This document shows, piece after piece, positions 45,594 through 53,769 of a stretch of DNA of 64,000 nt. This DNA is from JAICXG01 sp036825615. GTDB taxonomy: Bacteria > Verrucomicrobiota > Verrucomicrobiia > Chthoniobacterales > UBA10450. Below the pieces are notes generated by a model. That model ran no database searches. It had not been told where the DNA came from and saw only the letters and a list, made by a program, of their open reading frames with translations. Each line of letters starts with the position of its first letter. Position 1 is the stretch's first letter. Location of the stretch: positions 62,001 through 126,000 of the forward strand of contig DAISXY010000011.1 in assembly GCA_036825615.1 (NCBI GenBank), in the 5' to 3' direction. The position numbers and the translations under genes were made by a program.

Positions 45594-45856
45594 ATTATCC
45601 CTTGCGTTATCTCCTAGCTCTGCGTAATCTCGATGCAGTTAGTTGTGGATGCCTCGCCGGTGGCGTGCGTTTGCGCTAACTGTCGCAGCGGTGCTGTGGC
45701 GTCCCGGTGGGACTGAACCTGAGCGTGTTTCGCGGCTCCCGGTGGGAGTTACTGAGGCAAAGGCAGGCAGAGCAGACTCAAACTCTAGCGGCTGAGTTGG
45801 TCGCATAGGGCTGCTTTTCATTCAGTCAACCAATTTCTAAGAAAGGACGCACAGTC
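45594..45856. other. Control region of the element
   Basis: The gap before the HTH gene. It holds two small hairpins with compensating bases, GTCCCGGTGGGAC (45701-45713) and CTCCCGGTGGGAG (45736-45748). With the palindrome at 45580 this could be the promoter, packaging or replication-origin region. No gene is visible. Confidence 0.5.
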
Positions 45857-46066
45857 ATGCCACACAAAACAGTGTCAGCGCGAAAGGAACCGCCCATGCG
45901 CGGTGCATTGCAAACGCGTGAGGCTGCGAAGTATTTAAGTCTTTCGGTGCCGACGATGCACCGACTCATCCAAAGAAGGTTGCTCAGACCGAACCGCGCA
46001 ACGCGCCATCTCCTCTTTCCCATTGCCGAGCTAGATAGGTTTCTCCGCGAAGGCCAAATGACCTAG
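45857..46066 (+). CDS. Excisionase-like helix-turn-helix protein
   Basis: A 69-residue protein with an AAAGGA ribosome site before ATG 45857 (ATG 45896 is an alternative). The region LQTREAAKYLSLSVPTMHRL, then RRLLRPNRATRHLLFPIAEL, is the MerR-like winged-helix form used by excisionases and by the HTH_17 family. It would bind DNA at the attachment sites or act as a regulator of the element. It lies downstream of the palindrome at 45580 and 63 bases before the replication-like gene. Confidence 0.8.
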   Translation: MPHKTVSARKEPPMRGALQTREAAKYLSLSVPTMHRLIQRRLLRPNRATRHLLFPIAELDRFLREGQMT

Positions 46067-46080
46067 CAGTTAAAAACAAA

Positions 46081-46116
46081 TTGGCCGCTGCAACTCGCGA
46101 AAATCACAGCGGCCAA
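46081..46116 (+). promoter_or_regulatory. Hairpin in the leader of the replication-like gene
   Basis: TTGGCCGCTG at 46081-46090 pairs perfectly with CAGCGGCCAA at 46107-46116 (10 bp). It ends 13 bases before ATG 46130, where it could hide or expose the ribosome site or serve as an operator. Confidence 0.65.
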
Positions 46117-46129
46117 AGAAGCGAAACAG

Positions 46130-46975
46130 ATGAACGCTAATGGAGCCTCAGGTATACGCAAGTCCGAGAGCGACAGCGACGGTTTTATTCTCACGAAGCA
46201 CACCTTCAACAGGCTACTGCCTCACAAGATGGCTGCCGATATGATCGCGCTCCTCTGCTTCTATAGCCACACGGCGCTTTGGCAGGCAAGCAACCAACCG
46301 TACGCGACAATCGGTTTCGTAGCGAAAGGTTTGCACTGGGGCAGAGACAAAGTGCGCGCAGTACGGCGAGAGTTGAAAGCGCTCGGGTTTATTCAGGATG
46401 TGCCCGGCCGGGATGAACATGGCCGCGCAACAAAGTGGTTCGTTCGGCTTTCGTTTTTCCACCCTACGGGTTTTCAGGAGGGTGGCGATATCCACCCTCC
46501 TGATTTTACCACTGATGGTAAAAATCCACTGGTGGTAAAACCAGTAGGGAAATGCTCAATAGCTAATAAGAAGAAATGCTTAGAAGCTAATAACAAAAAG
46601 CAACGGACATTTAATTCTTCTGACGTTGAGCAACTGTCGGAACCGATCAACACTCCGGAGTGCAAAGCGGCTTGGAATGAGTGGAAAGAGTATCGGCGAC
46701 AAAGACGAAACCCACTCACCCCGGCAACGATCAAAAAGCAGTTAGTCTTTCTGCAAGCGCTTGGCCCAGACGGAATGGTCGTGGCGATCAACCAAAGCAT
46801 CCAGCAAGGTTGGTCGGGACTTTTCGAGCCGAAGCGGGGCGTAACGCGAAACGCTGGAAGCACACCCAAAGTCCTAACGAATGAGGACTATGAGCGTGAG
46901 GCGGATTCACAAGATCACTCCCCCTCGAACAACAACAACAACCACATGCACGAAAACGATGAACACAGAACTTGA
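46130..46975 (+). CDS. Phage-type replication/winged-helix protein
   Basis: A 281-residue protein. The N-terminal part (about 15-115) looks like a winged-helix domain of phage replication initiators (GFILTKHTFNRLLPHKMAAD, with CFYSHTALWQ and TIGFVAKGLHWGRDKVRAVR). The C-terminal part (about 180-245, AWNEWKEYRRQRRNPLTPAT) resembles the helical tail common in phage replication proteins that recruit host helicase. The end is low-complexity with an Asn run. It overlaps the next gene by 17 bases. A replication role is inferred from the resemblance and the position. Confidence 0.6.
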   Translation: MNANGASGIRKSESDSDGFILTKHTFNRLLPHKMAADMIALLCFYSHTALWQASNQPYATIGFVAKGLHWGRDKVRAVRRELKALGFIQDVPGRDEHGRATKWFVRLSFFHPTGFQEGGDIHPPDFTTDGKNPLVVKPVGKCSIANKKKCLEANNKKQRTFNSSDVEQLSEPINTPECKAAWNEWKEYRRQRRNPLTPATIKKQLVFLQALGPDGMVVAINQSIQQGWSGLFEPKRGVTRNAGSTPKVLTNEDYEREADSQDHSPSNNNNNHMHENDEHRT

Positions 46976-47729
46976 TCGCAACACAGTCACAGAACATGGA
47001 ATTGCGGCCTTTAAGCTCGTTCCCAACTCACGGCACTATGCCGCAGATGAACGGGCGCACGCCGCTCTAGGAGCCCTTTGCGCGGCCTTTGTGGAACCGA
47101 ACCGGGCTGCGGGCAGAAACTTCTCACGCCACGAATTCGCGGAAGTCTTGGAATCACTGACACAGTTCATGCCCTCGCTCGTGCAACAGCGGCCGTCTCC
47201 AGAACCAAAGGCACCCACGCCGTGGCGCGATGAAGTGACTGGCCAAACAGCGCGCAATCCTTACGAGAAACCCCAGGATTTTGAAAGCATCCGCATCTTG
47301 GAACGGCGCGACCCACTTCTGGCCGCACATCTGAAAGCGATCGCGGGCGGTGTGAGTTACGCATATCTCGCGAAGATAGAGGATGAAAAGGCAGAGCGCG
47401 AAACATTGCGCAAGCTGCCTTATGGAGAAACCGAGCATAAGCAGAATGTCTTTCTTTCCGGCACGCTGACCGAGCAAGGCCAGTTCACCAAGCTCATTCA
47501 CCCAGCGGTTGTTCAGTTTTACCGGCGTGAAGCCGAACCGCTGGAAATTCCATTAAACAATCTCACGCTGCGAGGACAATTGTTTAAGAAAGACGGCCGA
47601 CTGCACGAACTCGTCAAACGCGCCTCTGAAATCCTGACAGCCTGGCAAAAAGAGGACCGGGCGCGTCTGGCTGAGATGAGAGCCGAAACCGACCGCAAAT
47701 TGGCGGAGATGGAGCGAAGCAATACCTAA
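46959..47729 (+). CDS. Element protein of unknown function
   Basis: About 256 residues from ATG 46959, overlapping the preceding gene by 17 bases. No recognised domain. It is charged and mostly helical, with a C-terminal coiled-coil-like stretch (AWQKEDRARLAEMRAETDRK, then AEMERSNT). No membrane segment or signal. Position between replication-like and terminase genes leaves roles in replication, packaging or capsid redirection open. The nearest stem-loop copy follows its stop. Confidence 0.55.
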   Translation: MNTELDRNTVTEHGIAAFKLVPNSRHYAADERAHAALGALCAAFVEPNRAAGRNFSRHEFAEVLESLTQFMPSLVQQRPSPEPKAPTPWRDEVTGQTARNPYEKPQDFESIRILERRDPLLAAHLKAIAGGVSYAYLAKIEDEKAERETLRKLPYGETEHKQNVFLSGTLTEQGQFTKLIHPAVVQFYRREAEPLEIPLNNLTLRGQLFKKDGRLHELVKRASEILTAWQKEDRARLAEMRAETDRKLAEMERSNT

Positions 47730-47743
47730 CGATACAAGCCGAT

Positions 47744-47767
47744 CGTTCCGTCGAATTCAACGGAACG
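47744..47767. repeat. Element-specific stem-loop, copy 3
   Basis: CGTTCCGT-cgaattca-ACGGAACG has a perfect 8-bp stem. It lies between the unknown gene and the small terminase gene, 21 bases before the latter's ATG, with an exact GCCTAACGA word directly after it. Confidence 0.8.
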
Positions 47768-47788
47768 TGTGCCTAACGAGAGAAGCAG

Positions 47789-48166
47789 ATGAACCACGCA
47801 CTGGCAGACACAACAGACAGAACGCGCGCGAGGCTGACAAGCTGGCAACGGAATTTCCTTAAAGTCCTACGCGAAGTCCCGAACGTAAAGGCGGCTTGCA
47901 AGGCGGCGAAAGTCTCGCGCGACACCGCATACAAGCACCGGCGAAGCAATCCACTGTTCGCGGAGATGTGGGAAGATGCCTTGCAACACAGTGTTGATGA
48001 TCTGGAGGCGACGGCCTTCCGGCTCGCAGCCGAAGGCGACCCGCAAATCCTTACCTTTCTCCTCCGTTGTCACCGGCCTGAAACTTACAGGGACACGCAG
48101 CGGCATGAGGTCGCGGCGATTGGAGGGATTGTATTTCTGCCGAACAAGGCTGAGGGCGCGGAATGA
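47789..48166 (+). CDS. Terminase small subunit-like DNA-binding protein
   Basis: A 125-residue protein. An N-terminal HTH (SWQRNFLKVLREVPNVKAAC followed by KAAKVSRDTAYKHRRSNPLF) and a helical middle (WEDALQHSVDDLEATAFRLA) match small terminase subunits that recognise the packaging site. Its stop overlaps the ATG of the large subunit gene (ATGA), the usual coupled arrangement. In satellites a private small subunit redirects a helper's packaging motor to the satellite genome. Here it comes with its own large subunit. Confidence 0.8.
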   Translation: MNHALADTTDRTRARLTSWQRNFLKVLREVPNVKAACKAAKVSRDTAYKHRRSNPLFAEMWEDALQHSVDDLEATAFRLAAEGDPQILTFLLRCHRPETYRDTQRHEVAAIGGIVFLPNKAEGAE

Positions 48167-49536
48167 GCAAGCGAGTTATCTGGAAGCCGAACCCCGGCCC
48201 GCAAACGGAGTTTCTAAGCTGTCCAGCGCGGGAGGCTCTTTATGCCGGGAGCGTAGGGGCGGGCAAAACCGATGCGCTCTTGATGTGCGCGGCAAGTCAG
48301 ACTGCCAACGGAAGGCATCGGGCGCTCCTTTTGCGCCGAACCTTTCCCATGCTACGGGACATGATTGGCCGCTCGCATGAGTTGTTTCTCCCTCTCGGCG
48401 CAACCTACAACAAAGGGACTTCGCAATGGACCTTTCCTTCCGGCGCAATCGTTGAGTTTGGTTACCTGGACGCGGACGAAGATCGCTACCGCTACGACGG
48501 GCGTGCCTTCTCTTTCCTAGGCTGGGATGAGCTAACGCAGTGGCCTTCGGACGGCTACGACTCCGAGCAGAAGCCGTGCAACTCAGCCTATCTTTATCTG
48601 CTCAGCCGACTGAGAGCAATCGAGGGAAGCGGCCTGCGCTTGGAAGTCAGAGCCACCTGCACGCCGGGCGGTGTCGGGGCAAACTGGGTACGGTCTAGGT
48701 GGTCCATTCCGGCTGACGGCAGCTCAACGGAAGTAACCGACCCGCTGACCAACTTCCGCCGCGTGTTCATCCGAGCGACGATTGCGGACAATCCCTATCT
48801 CGCAAACACCGACTATGAGCGGCAACTGCAAGCACTGCCGGAAGCAACTCGGAAAGCCTTACTGTTAGGCCGTTGGGATGCTTACGAGGGTTCGGTGTTC
48901 AGCGAATGGGATTATGGAATCCATACCTGCGACCCGTTCCCGGTTCCGGTTTTGTGGAAAACGTGGCGCGGGGCGGACGACGGCTATGCGGCCCCGGCCT
49001 GTGTTTTGTGGTTCGCGCATGATGAGATTCACGATCGAGTCTATGTCATTCAGGAAATTTACGAACGGGGAATGACTCCGCAGGAGATGGCGGAAGCTGT
49101 GCTCCTGATGGACCGGCAAATCCCGATTGACCTTGCCGATGGTGAGATTATCCCGAACGATGAGCCGCTCAGCGGAGTGATTGATGCGGCATCCTTTGCC
49201 AACGTCGGGATGGGCGGCGGTCGCGCGAATGTGATGAATTCGTTAGGCTGCGAATGGCGTCCAAGCGAGAAAGGTCCGGGTTCCCGGTTGGCCGGGATTG
49301 CGGCGATTCACTCCCGTCTTGCCTTACAACGAGACGGCTACCCCGGCTTGATTATCTTTCGCACCTGCCGGAATCTCATCCGCACGCTCCCGGCCTTGCC
49401 CTACAGCACGCACCATCCCGAGGACATGGCGGACGGAGAAGATCATGCGATTGAAGCTCTGAGAATCGGCATCACGCGAAAAACCTTCTTCTCGGGGCGG
49501 GTGCCGGTGCGGCGCAGCTATGGCCGTGCTCACTGA
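48163..49536 (+). CDS. Phage terminase large subunit
   Basis: A 457-residue packaging motor of normal length. The ATPase part has Walker A AGSVGAGKTDALL (about 28-40) and Walker B FSFLGWDELTQW (about 118-129), followed by the coupling-type motif ATCTPGG. The RNase-H-like nuclease part has candidate acidic residues in GADDGYAAP, GVIDAASF and the terminal EDHAIEALRIG. All visible catalytic positions are present, so the protein may be active. It is the last gene of the element; the next 295 bases lead to the right attachment site with no portal gene, which normally follows directly in tailed phages. Confidence 0.9.
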   Translation: MSKRVIWKPNPGPQTEFLSCPAREALYAGSVGAGKTDALLMCAASQTANGRHRALLLRRTFPMLRDMIGRSHELFLPLGATYNKGTSQWTFPSGAIVEFGYLDADEDRYRYDGRAFSFLGWDELTQWPSDGYDSEQKPCNSAYLYLLSRLRAIEGSGLRLEVRATCTPGGVGANWVRSRWSIPADGSSTEVTDPLTNFRRVFIRATIADNPYLANTDYERQLQALPEATRKALLLGRWDAYEGSVFSEWDYGIHTCDPFPVPVLWKTWRGADDGYAAPACVLWFAHDEIHDRVYVIQEIYERGMTPQEMAEAVLLMDRQIPIDLADGEIIPNDEPLSGVIDAASFANVGMGGGRANVMNSLGCEWRPSEKGPGSRLAGIAAIHSRLALQRDGYPGLIIFRTCRNLIRTLPALPYSTHHPEDMADGEDHAIEALRIGITRKTFFSGRVPVRRSYGRAH

Positions 49537-49831
49537 GTAAGCCTCGCCCGCTTTGCAGGAGCCCCGCTATCGCTTCGCAGAGCCTCCGGCAGTATCACCA
49601 CAGCGGAGCAGGCAACGAAACGCACTGGCGGGACGCACAGCGCAGCAGGACGTGGGGGCGCCTAACGAAAGCCTAACGATATGATACTACCGTCTGATAC
49701 TCCTACTCTAGGTCAGAGAGAATTTCAGATAACTTGGGATAGCGCACGTTTGAAGGCGGTCTTCCCTCGTAAAACGGCGGTTTGAAGGCTTACCGAGGGA
49801 AAAGGGGAGTAACTAACGAAATGCTCCTGAG
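49537..49831. other. Right end of the element, non-coding
   Basis: No gene is visible. It contains two exact GCCTAACGA words (49660 and 49671), the right arm-site candidates (TGATACT at 49682 and 49695) and an inverted repeat TTCCCTCG (49762-49769) / CGAGGGAA (49794-49801) with a duplicated GTTTGAAGGC word between and before the arms. Confidence 0.6.
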
Positions 49832-49873
49832 ACACGGTGTAAACGTGCCGCTCTACCACTGAGCTAACCGCCC
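49832..49873. other. Right attachment site (42-bp direct repeat, tRNA-Val fragment)
   Basis: Exact copy of 42923-42964: the 5' half of tRNA-Val including the anticodon arm. It lacks the T-arm and 3' acceptor strand, so it is not a functional tRNA. Confidence 0.92.
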
Positions 49874-50324
49874 GGCTGCGATCGCACACCTAATTCAAGT
49901 CCTCCGTCCTGTCGAGCACGCTGCCGCCGCAACCGTCATCCCGAGCAAAGCGCAGCGAAGTCGAGGGATCCAGTGGAGCAACCCCTCAAGCCCCGAGGGT
50001 CACCACCAGTCGTGTCTAAGACTTGGCGTCGCTACTTGCGACAGATTGCTTCACGGTAAGGCCACGGGATCCCTCGACTTCGCTCGGGATGACAAGGCCC
50101 TTGCTGAGTTGTGCCTCGGCGCCGTGACTTGTTTCGTTACCTAGCTGTGGGCTGATGTTTAAGGCCATGCTCGCGGGACGCGCAGCGGTGTCGAATGTTA
50201 GCCTCTGAGGTTCCTCGCTGTCCTTCGACGGCTCCAGATGACCAGTTAGGAGATAGCAGCTGGGAACGATAACTTGCGGAGGCGCCAGTCATGCCGCCGA
50301 CGAATAACGTCCGCACTTACAGCC
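49874..50324. other. Non-coding interval with paired repeats
   Basis: Two oppositely oriented copies of the GTCATCCCGAGC...GAGGGATCC family lie at about 49937-49975 and 50061-50092. The remainder to the protease stop holds no recognisable gene or RNA. The original promoter of tRNA-Val should lie just right of 49873 on the minus strand. Confidence 0.6.
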
Positions 50325-52541
50325 TCAGTTCGGTTTGGCTGAGCGCGCGGTGCTGGCGGTCTTGGGGCCGGCGCTTAATTGCACCAGGTCAGCCAGGATG
50401 TTGAGCGTTTCGTCGCGCTCCGGGTCGATCGCCGCCGGCTTGCTGTCGTCGCCCGTATCAATATCGGAATCATCTTCGTCATCGGTGTCGGGCGCCGCTT
50501 CGGGCGCGGTCTTGAGGTCGCCTTTGCTCTTGGCCTCGGCGACTTTGCCAGGGTACATGATGAGTTCCAGTTTCGGCTGGTCCAGCGTCTCAAGCGTGAG
50601 CCGGTAAATGCTCGGCTCTACCGTGTTGCGCGCGAGCCGCTCTTTGCTGCGTTCTTCCTTGCGTGCCTTTTCTTCCTCGACCTGTTTGCGGCGAACGTCC
50701 TCGTTCAACGAGATCGTGTTATCGGCGATCTTCTTGCGCAGCCGCGCCATGTCGTCCTCGACATACCGAAACTCCGGATCGGTCGCGACCCGGGCGGCGG
50801 ATCGGAGTCGCAGCTCACTCACGAAAAGCGGATGTGAGTCGGACCACTTCGTATATTTCGCGGGTGGGACTTCGTCGTAGGGGAGGGCGTTTTTCAATGC
50901 GCCCTCGCCGAATTCCGGGAGATCGGTGAGCGTCGGCAAAACAATGTCGGACGCGACCCCGTGGAGCTGGGTCGAGCCGCCGGCGACGCGATAGAATTTC
51001 TGAATCGTAAGCTTAAGCGCGCCGTCATCGGCGGAGCGGCTGCCGAGGAGGGAAGTAAACCGGCCGATCTCGAGGATCGTCTGCACCGTGCCTTTGCCGA
51101 AGGTGCTCTGGTCGCCCACGATCACCGCGCGGCCGTAATCCTGGAGCGCGGCGGCAAAAATTTCGCTCGCGGACGCGCTTTGCCGGCTGGTGAGGACAAC
51201 CAGCGGACCAGTGTAGGCGATGCTCGGATCAGGGTCATTTGAAACCACGACCCGGTCATTCGCCCCCTTGGTCTGCACGACCGGGCCGGACTTCAGGAAT
51301 AATCCGGTGAGCGCGATCGCTTCCTCGAGCGAGCCGCCGCCGTTGCGCCGCAGATCGATCACAAGGCCTTCGATCTTTTCCTGCTTCAGGCGCTTGAGCA
51401 GGGCGAGCACATCCCTGGTCGTGCTCTTCTTGTGCGAATCCATGTCGGCGTAAAACGAGGGGAGCGTGATCCAGCCGAGTTTTACCGGGTTACCGTTGCC
51501 GTCCTTCTTGATGATAATGTCGGCCCGGGCTTCCTGGTCTTTGAGTTTGATCTCATCGCGCACCAGCTCGACCGTCTTGCGTTGCGCCGGATCGGTCGCG
51601 CTCGCAGGAATGACGAGCAGGCGAACTTTGGTTCCCTTTTTGCCGCGGATCTGCTCGACCACTTTGTCGAGCCGCATGTCGCGCACGTCGACAAAATCCT
51701 TCGCACCCTGCGCGACCGCGCTGATGCGGTCGCCAACTTTCAGTCGACCGCTCGTCTGCGCCGGGCCGCCGGGCACGAGACTCTCGATCTTGGCGTAACC
51801 ATCCTCGCTTCGCAGCATCGCGCCGATGCCGACGAGCGAGAGGCCCATGTTGATGCTGAAATTCTTCAGGTCAGCCGCGCTCAGGTATTCCGAGTGCGGG
51901 TCGTAGGCCTGGGCGAGGGCGTCGAGGAAGAGCTTGACCTGCTCTTCGCTGTCTTCTTCATGCACGCTGCGCAGCATCCGGTCGTAGCGGCGCTCGACCA
52001 GTTTCGGGCCGGGCTCGATCGGGTGCTCGGCCAGTTTTTCCTGGAGCAGCTCGTTTTCGATTCGCTTCTTCCAAAGCGCGTCCGCTTCCGCTTCATCCTT
52101 CGGCCAGGGCGCTTTCTGGCGGCTGAGCAGGACAGTGTCGTTGGTCTTGAAATCCATCGGCTGTTTCACCAGCTCCTTGATTTTCTTCACCCGATCTTCG
52201 ACCCGCTTCTGGAAGATATTAAAGATCTCGTGCGCCGGTTTGAGGTTGCCGAGGAGAATGTCGTCGTCGAGCGCGGTGCCGTATTTGGCGGTGAAGCCGT
52301 CGATGTCTTTCTGCGTGAAAAAGAGATGGCTGAAATCGAGCATCTCGAGATAGCCCATGAGCATCTTCTTCGAGATGTCGTCGTTGAGCGGGTGATGGGT
52401 GTAATGCCCTTCCTCGAGCAGCCGCCCGACCGAGAGCGCGATCTGCTCCGAGTCGGACTTCGCGCCGACCGGCTGCGCCGCCAGCGTGACGATCAAGAGA
52501 GCCGGCAGCAGCGCGGCGGAACGGCGAAGAAATTTTTTCAT
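50325..52541 (-). CDS. Tail-specific C-terminal-processing protease (S41A, Prc-like)
   Basis: A 738-residue periplasmic protease that trims or degrades proteins from their C-terminus. Signal peptide about 1-27 (MKKFLRRSAALLPALLIVTL, cut near VGA). An N-terminal helical domain is followed by a PDZ domain (about 245-330, KIESLVPGGPAQTSGRLKVG) and the S41 core. Catalytic Ser lies in LTSRQSASASEIFAA and Lys in DQSTFGKGTVQ, the Ser/Lys dyad. A C-terminal extension (about 590-738) is rich in Lys/Glu and ends with an acidic stretch (TDDEDDSDIDTGDD). Length and order match the long Prc form. Stand-alone gene. Confidence 0.92.
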   Translation of the reverse strand: MKKFLRRSAALLPALLIVTLAAQPVGAKSDSEQIALSVGRLLEEGHYTHHPLNDDISKKMLMGYLEMLDFSHLFFTQKDIDGFTAKYGTALDDDILLGNLKPAHEIFNIFQKRVEDRVKKIKELVKQPMDFKTNDTVLLSRQKAPWPKDEAEADALWKKRIENELLQEKLAEHPIEPGPKLVERRYDRMLRSVHEEDSEEQVKLFLDALAQAYDPHSEYLSAADLKNFSINMGLSLVGIGAMLRSEDGYAKIESLVPGGPAQTSGRLKVGDRISAVAQGAKDFVDVRDMRLDKVVEQIRGKKGTKVRLLVIPASATDPAQRKTVELVRDEIKLKDQEARADIIIKKDGNGNPVKLGWITLPSFYADMDSHKKSTTRDVLALLKRLKQEKIEGLVIDLRRNGGGSLEEAIALTGLFLKSGPVVQTKGANDRVVVSNDPDPSIAYTGPLVVLTSRQSASASEIFAAALQDYGRAVIVGDQSTFGKGTVQTILEIGRFTSLLGSRSADDGALKLTIQKFYRVAGGSTQLHGVASDIVLPTLTDLPEFGEGALKNALPYDEVPPAKYTKWSDSHPLFVSELRLRSAARVATDPEFRYVEDDMARLRKKIADNTISLNEDVRRKQVEEEKARKEERSKERLARNTVEPSIYRLTLETLDQPKLELIMYPGKVAEAKSKGDLKTAPEAAPDTDDEDDSDIDTGDDSKPAAIDPERDETLNILADLVQLSAGPKTASTARSAKPN

Positions 52542-52686
52542 AAAGAGGACGAAAAAGGTCGCAGAAATCGATTTGAACGCAAGGTAAGCGAACCTGCTGT
52601 TACCCTGAAGCTGAAGAATCAGACAACCCGAGGAACGGAAGATTCAAATTAATATCGGATGGCGGGGTGATCTGGCCGTGCAGTCA

Positions 52687-52794
52687 TGCTCCTGCTCCTG
52701 CTCGTGATCGTGATCGTGCTCGCAATCGAATCGGGGAGGAGTGGAAATCGAGCACGAGCACGATTAGGAGCAAGAGCAGGAGTAAGAGCAGGAT
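52687..52794. repeat. Long imperfect hairpin with CTCCTG/CAGGAG arms (copy 3)
   Basis: Left arm 52687-52722 (GCTCCTGCTCCTGCTCGTGA and on) and right arm 52750-52794 (AGCACGAGCACGATTAGGAG, then AGAGCAGGA units) are largely complementary. The right arm runs into the ATG of the MBL gene (52793), so the hairpin could mask its ribosome site. Confidence 0.75.
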
Positions 52795-53413
52795 GATCAA
52801 TTACCGAAGCTTCACCGGGGGAATATTCGAGACCAACTGCTACGCGCTCGAAGCGCCGGAAGGCTGGATCCTCTTCGACGCGCCCGACGGCGCCTGCGAC
52901 TGGCTCGTCGAGCAGGGGATCGACCTGCGCCTGCTCCTTCTCACCCACGGCCATATCGATCACATCCAGGACGTCGCGCGCATCAAGCGCCGCTTCGCCT
53001 GCCCGGTCGGGGTTCATCCCGAGAGCGCGCCGATGATCGCGCAACGCGATTTCTTTCGCGACTTTGGGTTCGGCTTTGAGATCGAACCGGTCGCACCCGA
53101 CCTGCTCATCACGGCCAGTCCGGCGCGCCAGTTTCTTGGGCTAGACTTCGAGATTCTCGAAGTGCCGGGGCATTGTCCAGGCAGCCTTTGCTTTTTTTCT
53201 CGCGAGAACCAACTGCTCATTGGCGGCGACGTGCTTTTCGCCGGCGGGGTCGGGCGCTGGGATTTGCCCGGCGGCGACGGCGAGCTGCTTTTCGCCGGGA
53301 TTCGGGAAAAGCTATACTCGTTAGGCGACAATGTCGTGGTGCTGCCGGGTCACGGCCCGGCCACAACGATCGGCGCCGAACGGCGTTCGAACCCTTTTGT
53401 GCGTCCAACCTGA
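52793..53413 (+). CDS. MBL-fold hydrolase, glyoxalase II-like
   Basis: About 206 residues from ATG 52793. Metal-binding motif THGHIDHIQD (about 55-64), then VPGHCPGSLCFF, GGDVLFAGGVGRWDLPGGD and the last His in LPGHGPATTIGAE. The pattern and size match the small hydroxyacylglutathione-hydrolase-like MBL family that splits thioesters. The DVLFxGxxGRxDLPGGD element is well preserved, so the enzyme is probably active. The RBS region is provided by the AG-rich right arm of the hairpin. One TCGTTAGGC word encodes Ser-Leu-Gly near the end. No neighbours suggest a specific substrate. Confidence 0.88.
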   Translation: MINYRSFTGGIFETNCYALEAPEGWILFDAPDGACDWLVEQGIDLRLLLLTHGHIDHIQDVARIKRRFACPVGVHPESAPMIAQRDFFRDFGFGFEIEPVAPDLLITASPARQFLGLDFEILEVPGHCPGSLCFFSRENQLLIGGDVLFAGGVGRWDLPGGDGELLFAGIREKLYSLGDNVVVLPGHGPATTIGAERRSNPFVRPT

Positions 53414-53769
53414 GGATGGCCGCCCGCATTCTCGGGCGATCGATTCTCAAAGGTCGGGTCAAAAAGACAACTTCACGCGCCGCAAAAAAGATTGACAAAG
53501 GCGGAGACAATTTCGTTTCATCGCCTGCGCAACGCTTATCCCGCCCGTGAAAGGATCAATTTCTCCGCCGCTCCACCCGAGCCAAACCACCTCCGTTTCA
53601 GTGCGCCAGAAGAAACCAACCACATCAACACCAACGACAACCCGCAGCAACCAACCCGCAGCAAGCAGCCCGCACTGCTGAAGCGGGTCGCTCGCGGAGA
53701 CACTCATCAAAAAACAGAGCTTGCTTCTTCCTTTTCAGTTCAGTTCTGTTCTGGGCTTTAGCCATTGGC
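53414..53769. other. Interval before the second hydrolase; start region unclear
   Basis: The open frames here have no domain content. In frame with the hydrolase, codons upstream of 53770 read a hydrophobic stretch (NRACFFLFSSVLFWALAIG) that would complete its signal peptide, but no ATG, GTG or TTG lies in that frame back to about 53640. A frameshift or a rare start codon is likely. Confidence 0.55.

Larger units (their letters stand above)
42923..49873. mobile_element. Integrated 6.9-kb phage-satellite-like element
   Basis: Bounded by perfect 42-bp direct repeats in tRNA-Val. Gene order, all on the plus strand: integrase, small unknown, two lipoproteins, excisionase-like HTH, replication-like protein, unknown, terminase small subunit, terminase large subunit. 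No portal, capsid, tail, protease or lysis gene is present, yet both ends are intact. It is therefore either a satellite that packages itself in a helper's capsids or a prophage that lost one internal block. Three copies of a stem-loop separate its gene groups. Confidence 0.85.

Noticed and set aside
45547..45600. Rho-independent terminator after the second lipoprotein gene
   Set aside because: A good stem is present but it is followed by an A/T-mixed palindrome, not a T-run; listed as a stem-loop repeat instead.
49832..49873. Second tRNA-Val
   Set aside because: Only the first 42 bases are present; the T-arm and 3' acceptor strand are missing, so it is an attachment-site remnant.
53492..53761. 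Small ORF before the second hydrolase
   Set aside because: Composition is repeat-like and low-complexity, there is no ribosome site, and no recognisable domain; it overlaps the hydrophobic stretch of the hydrolase in another frame.
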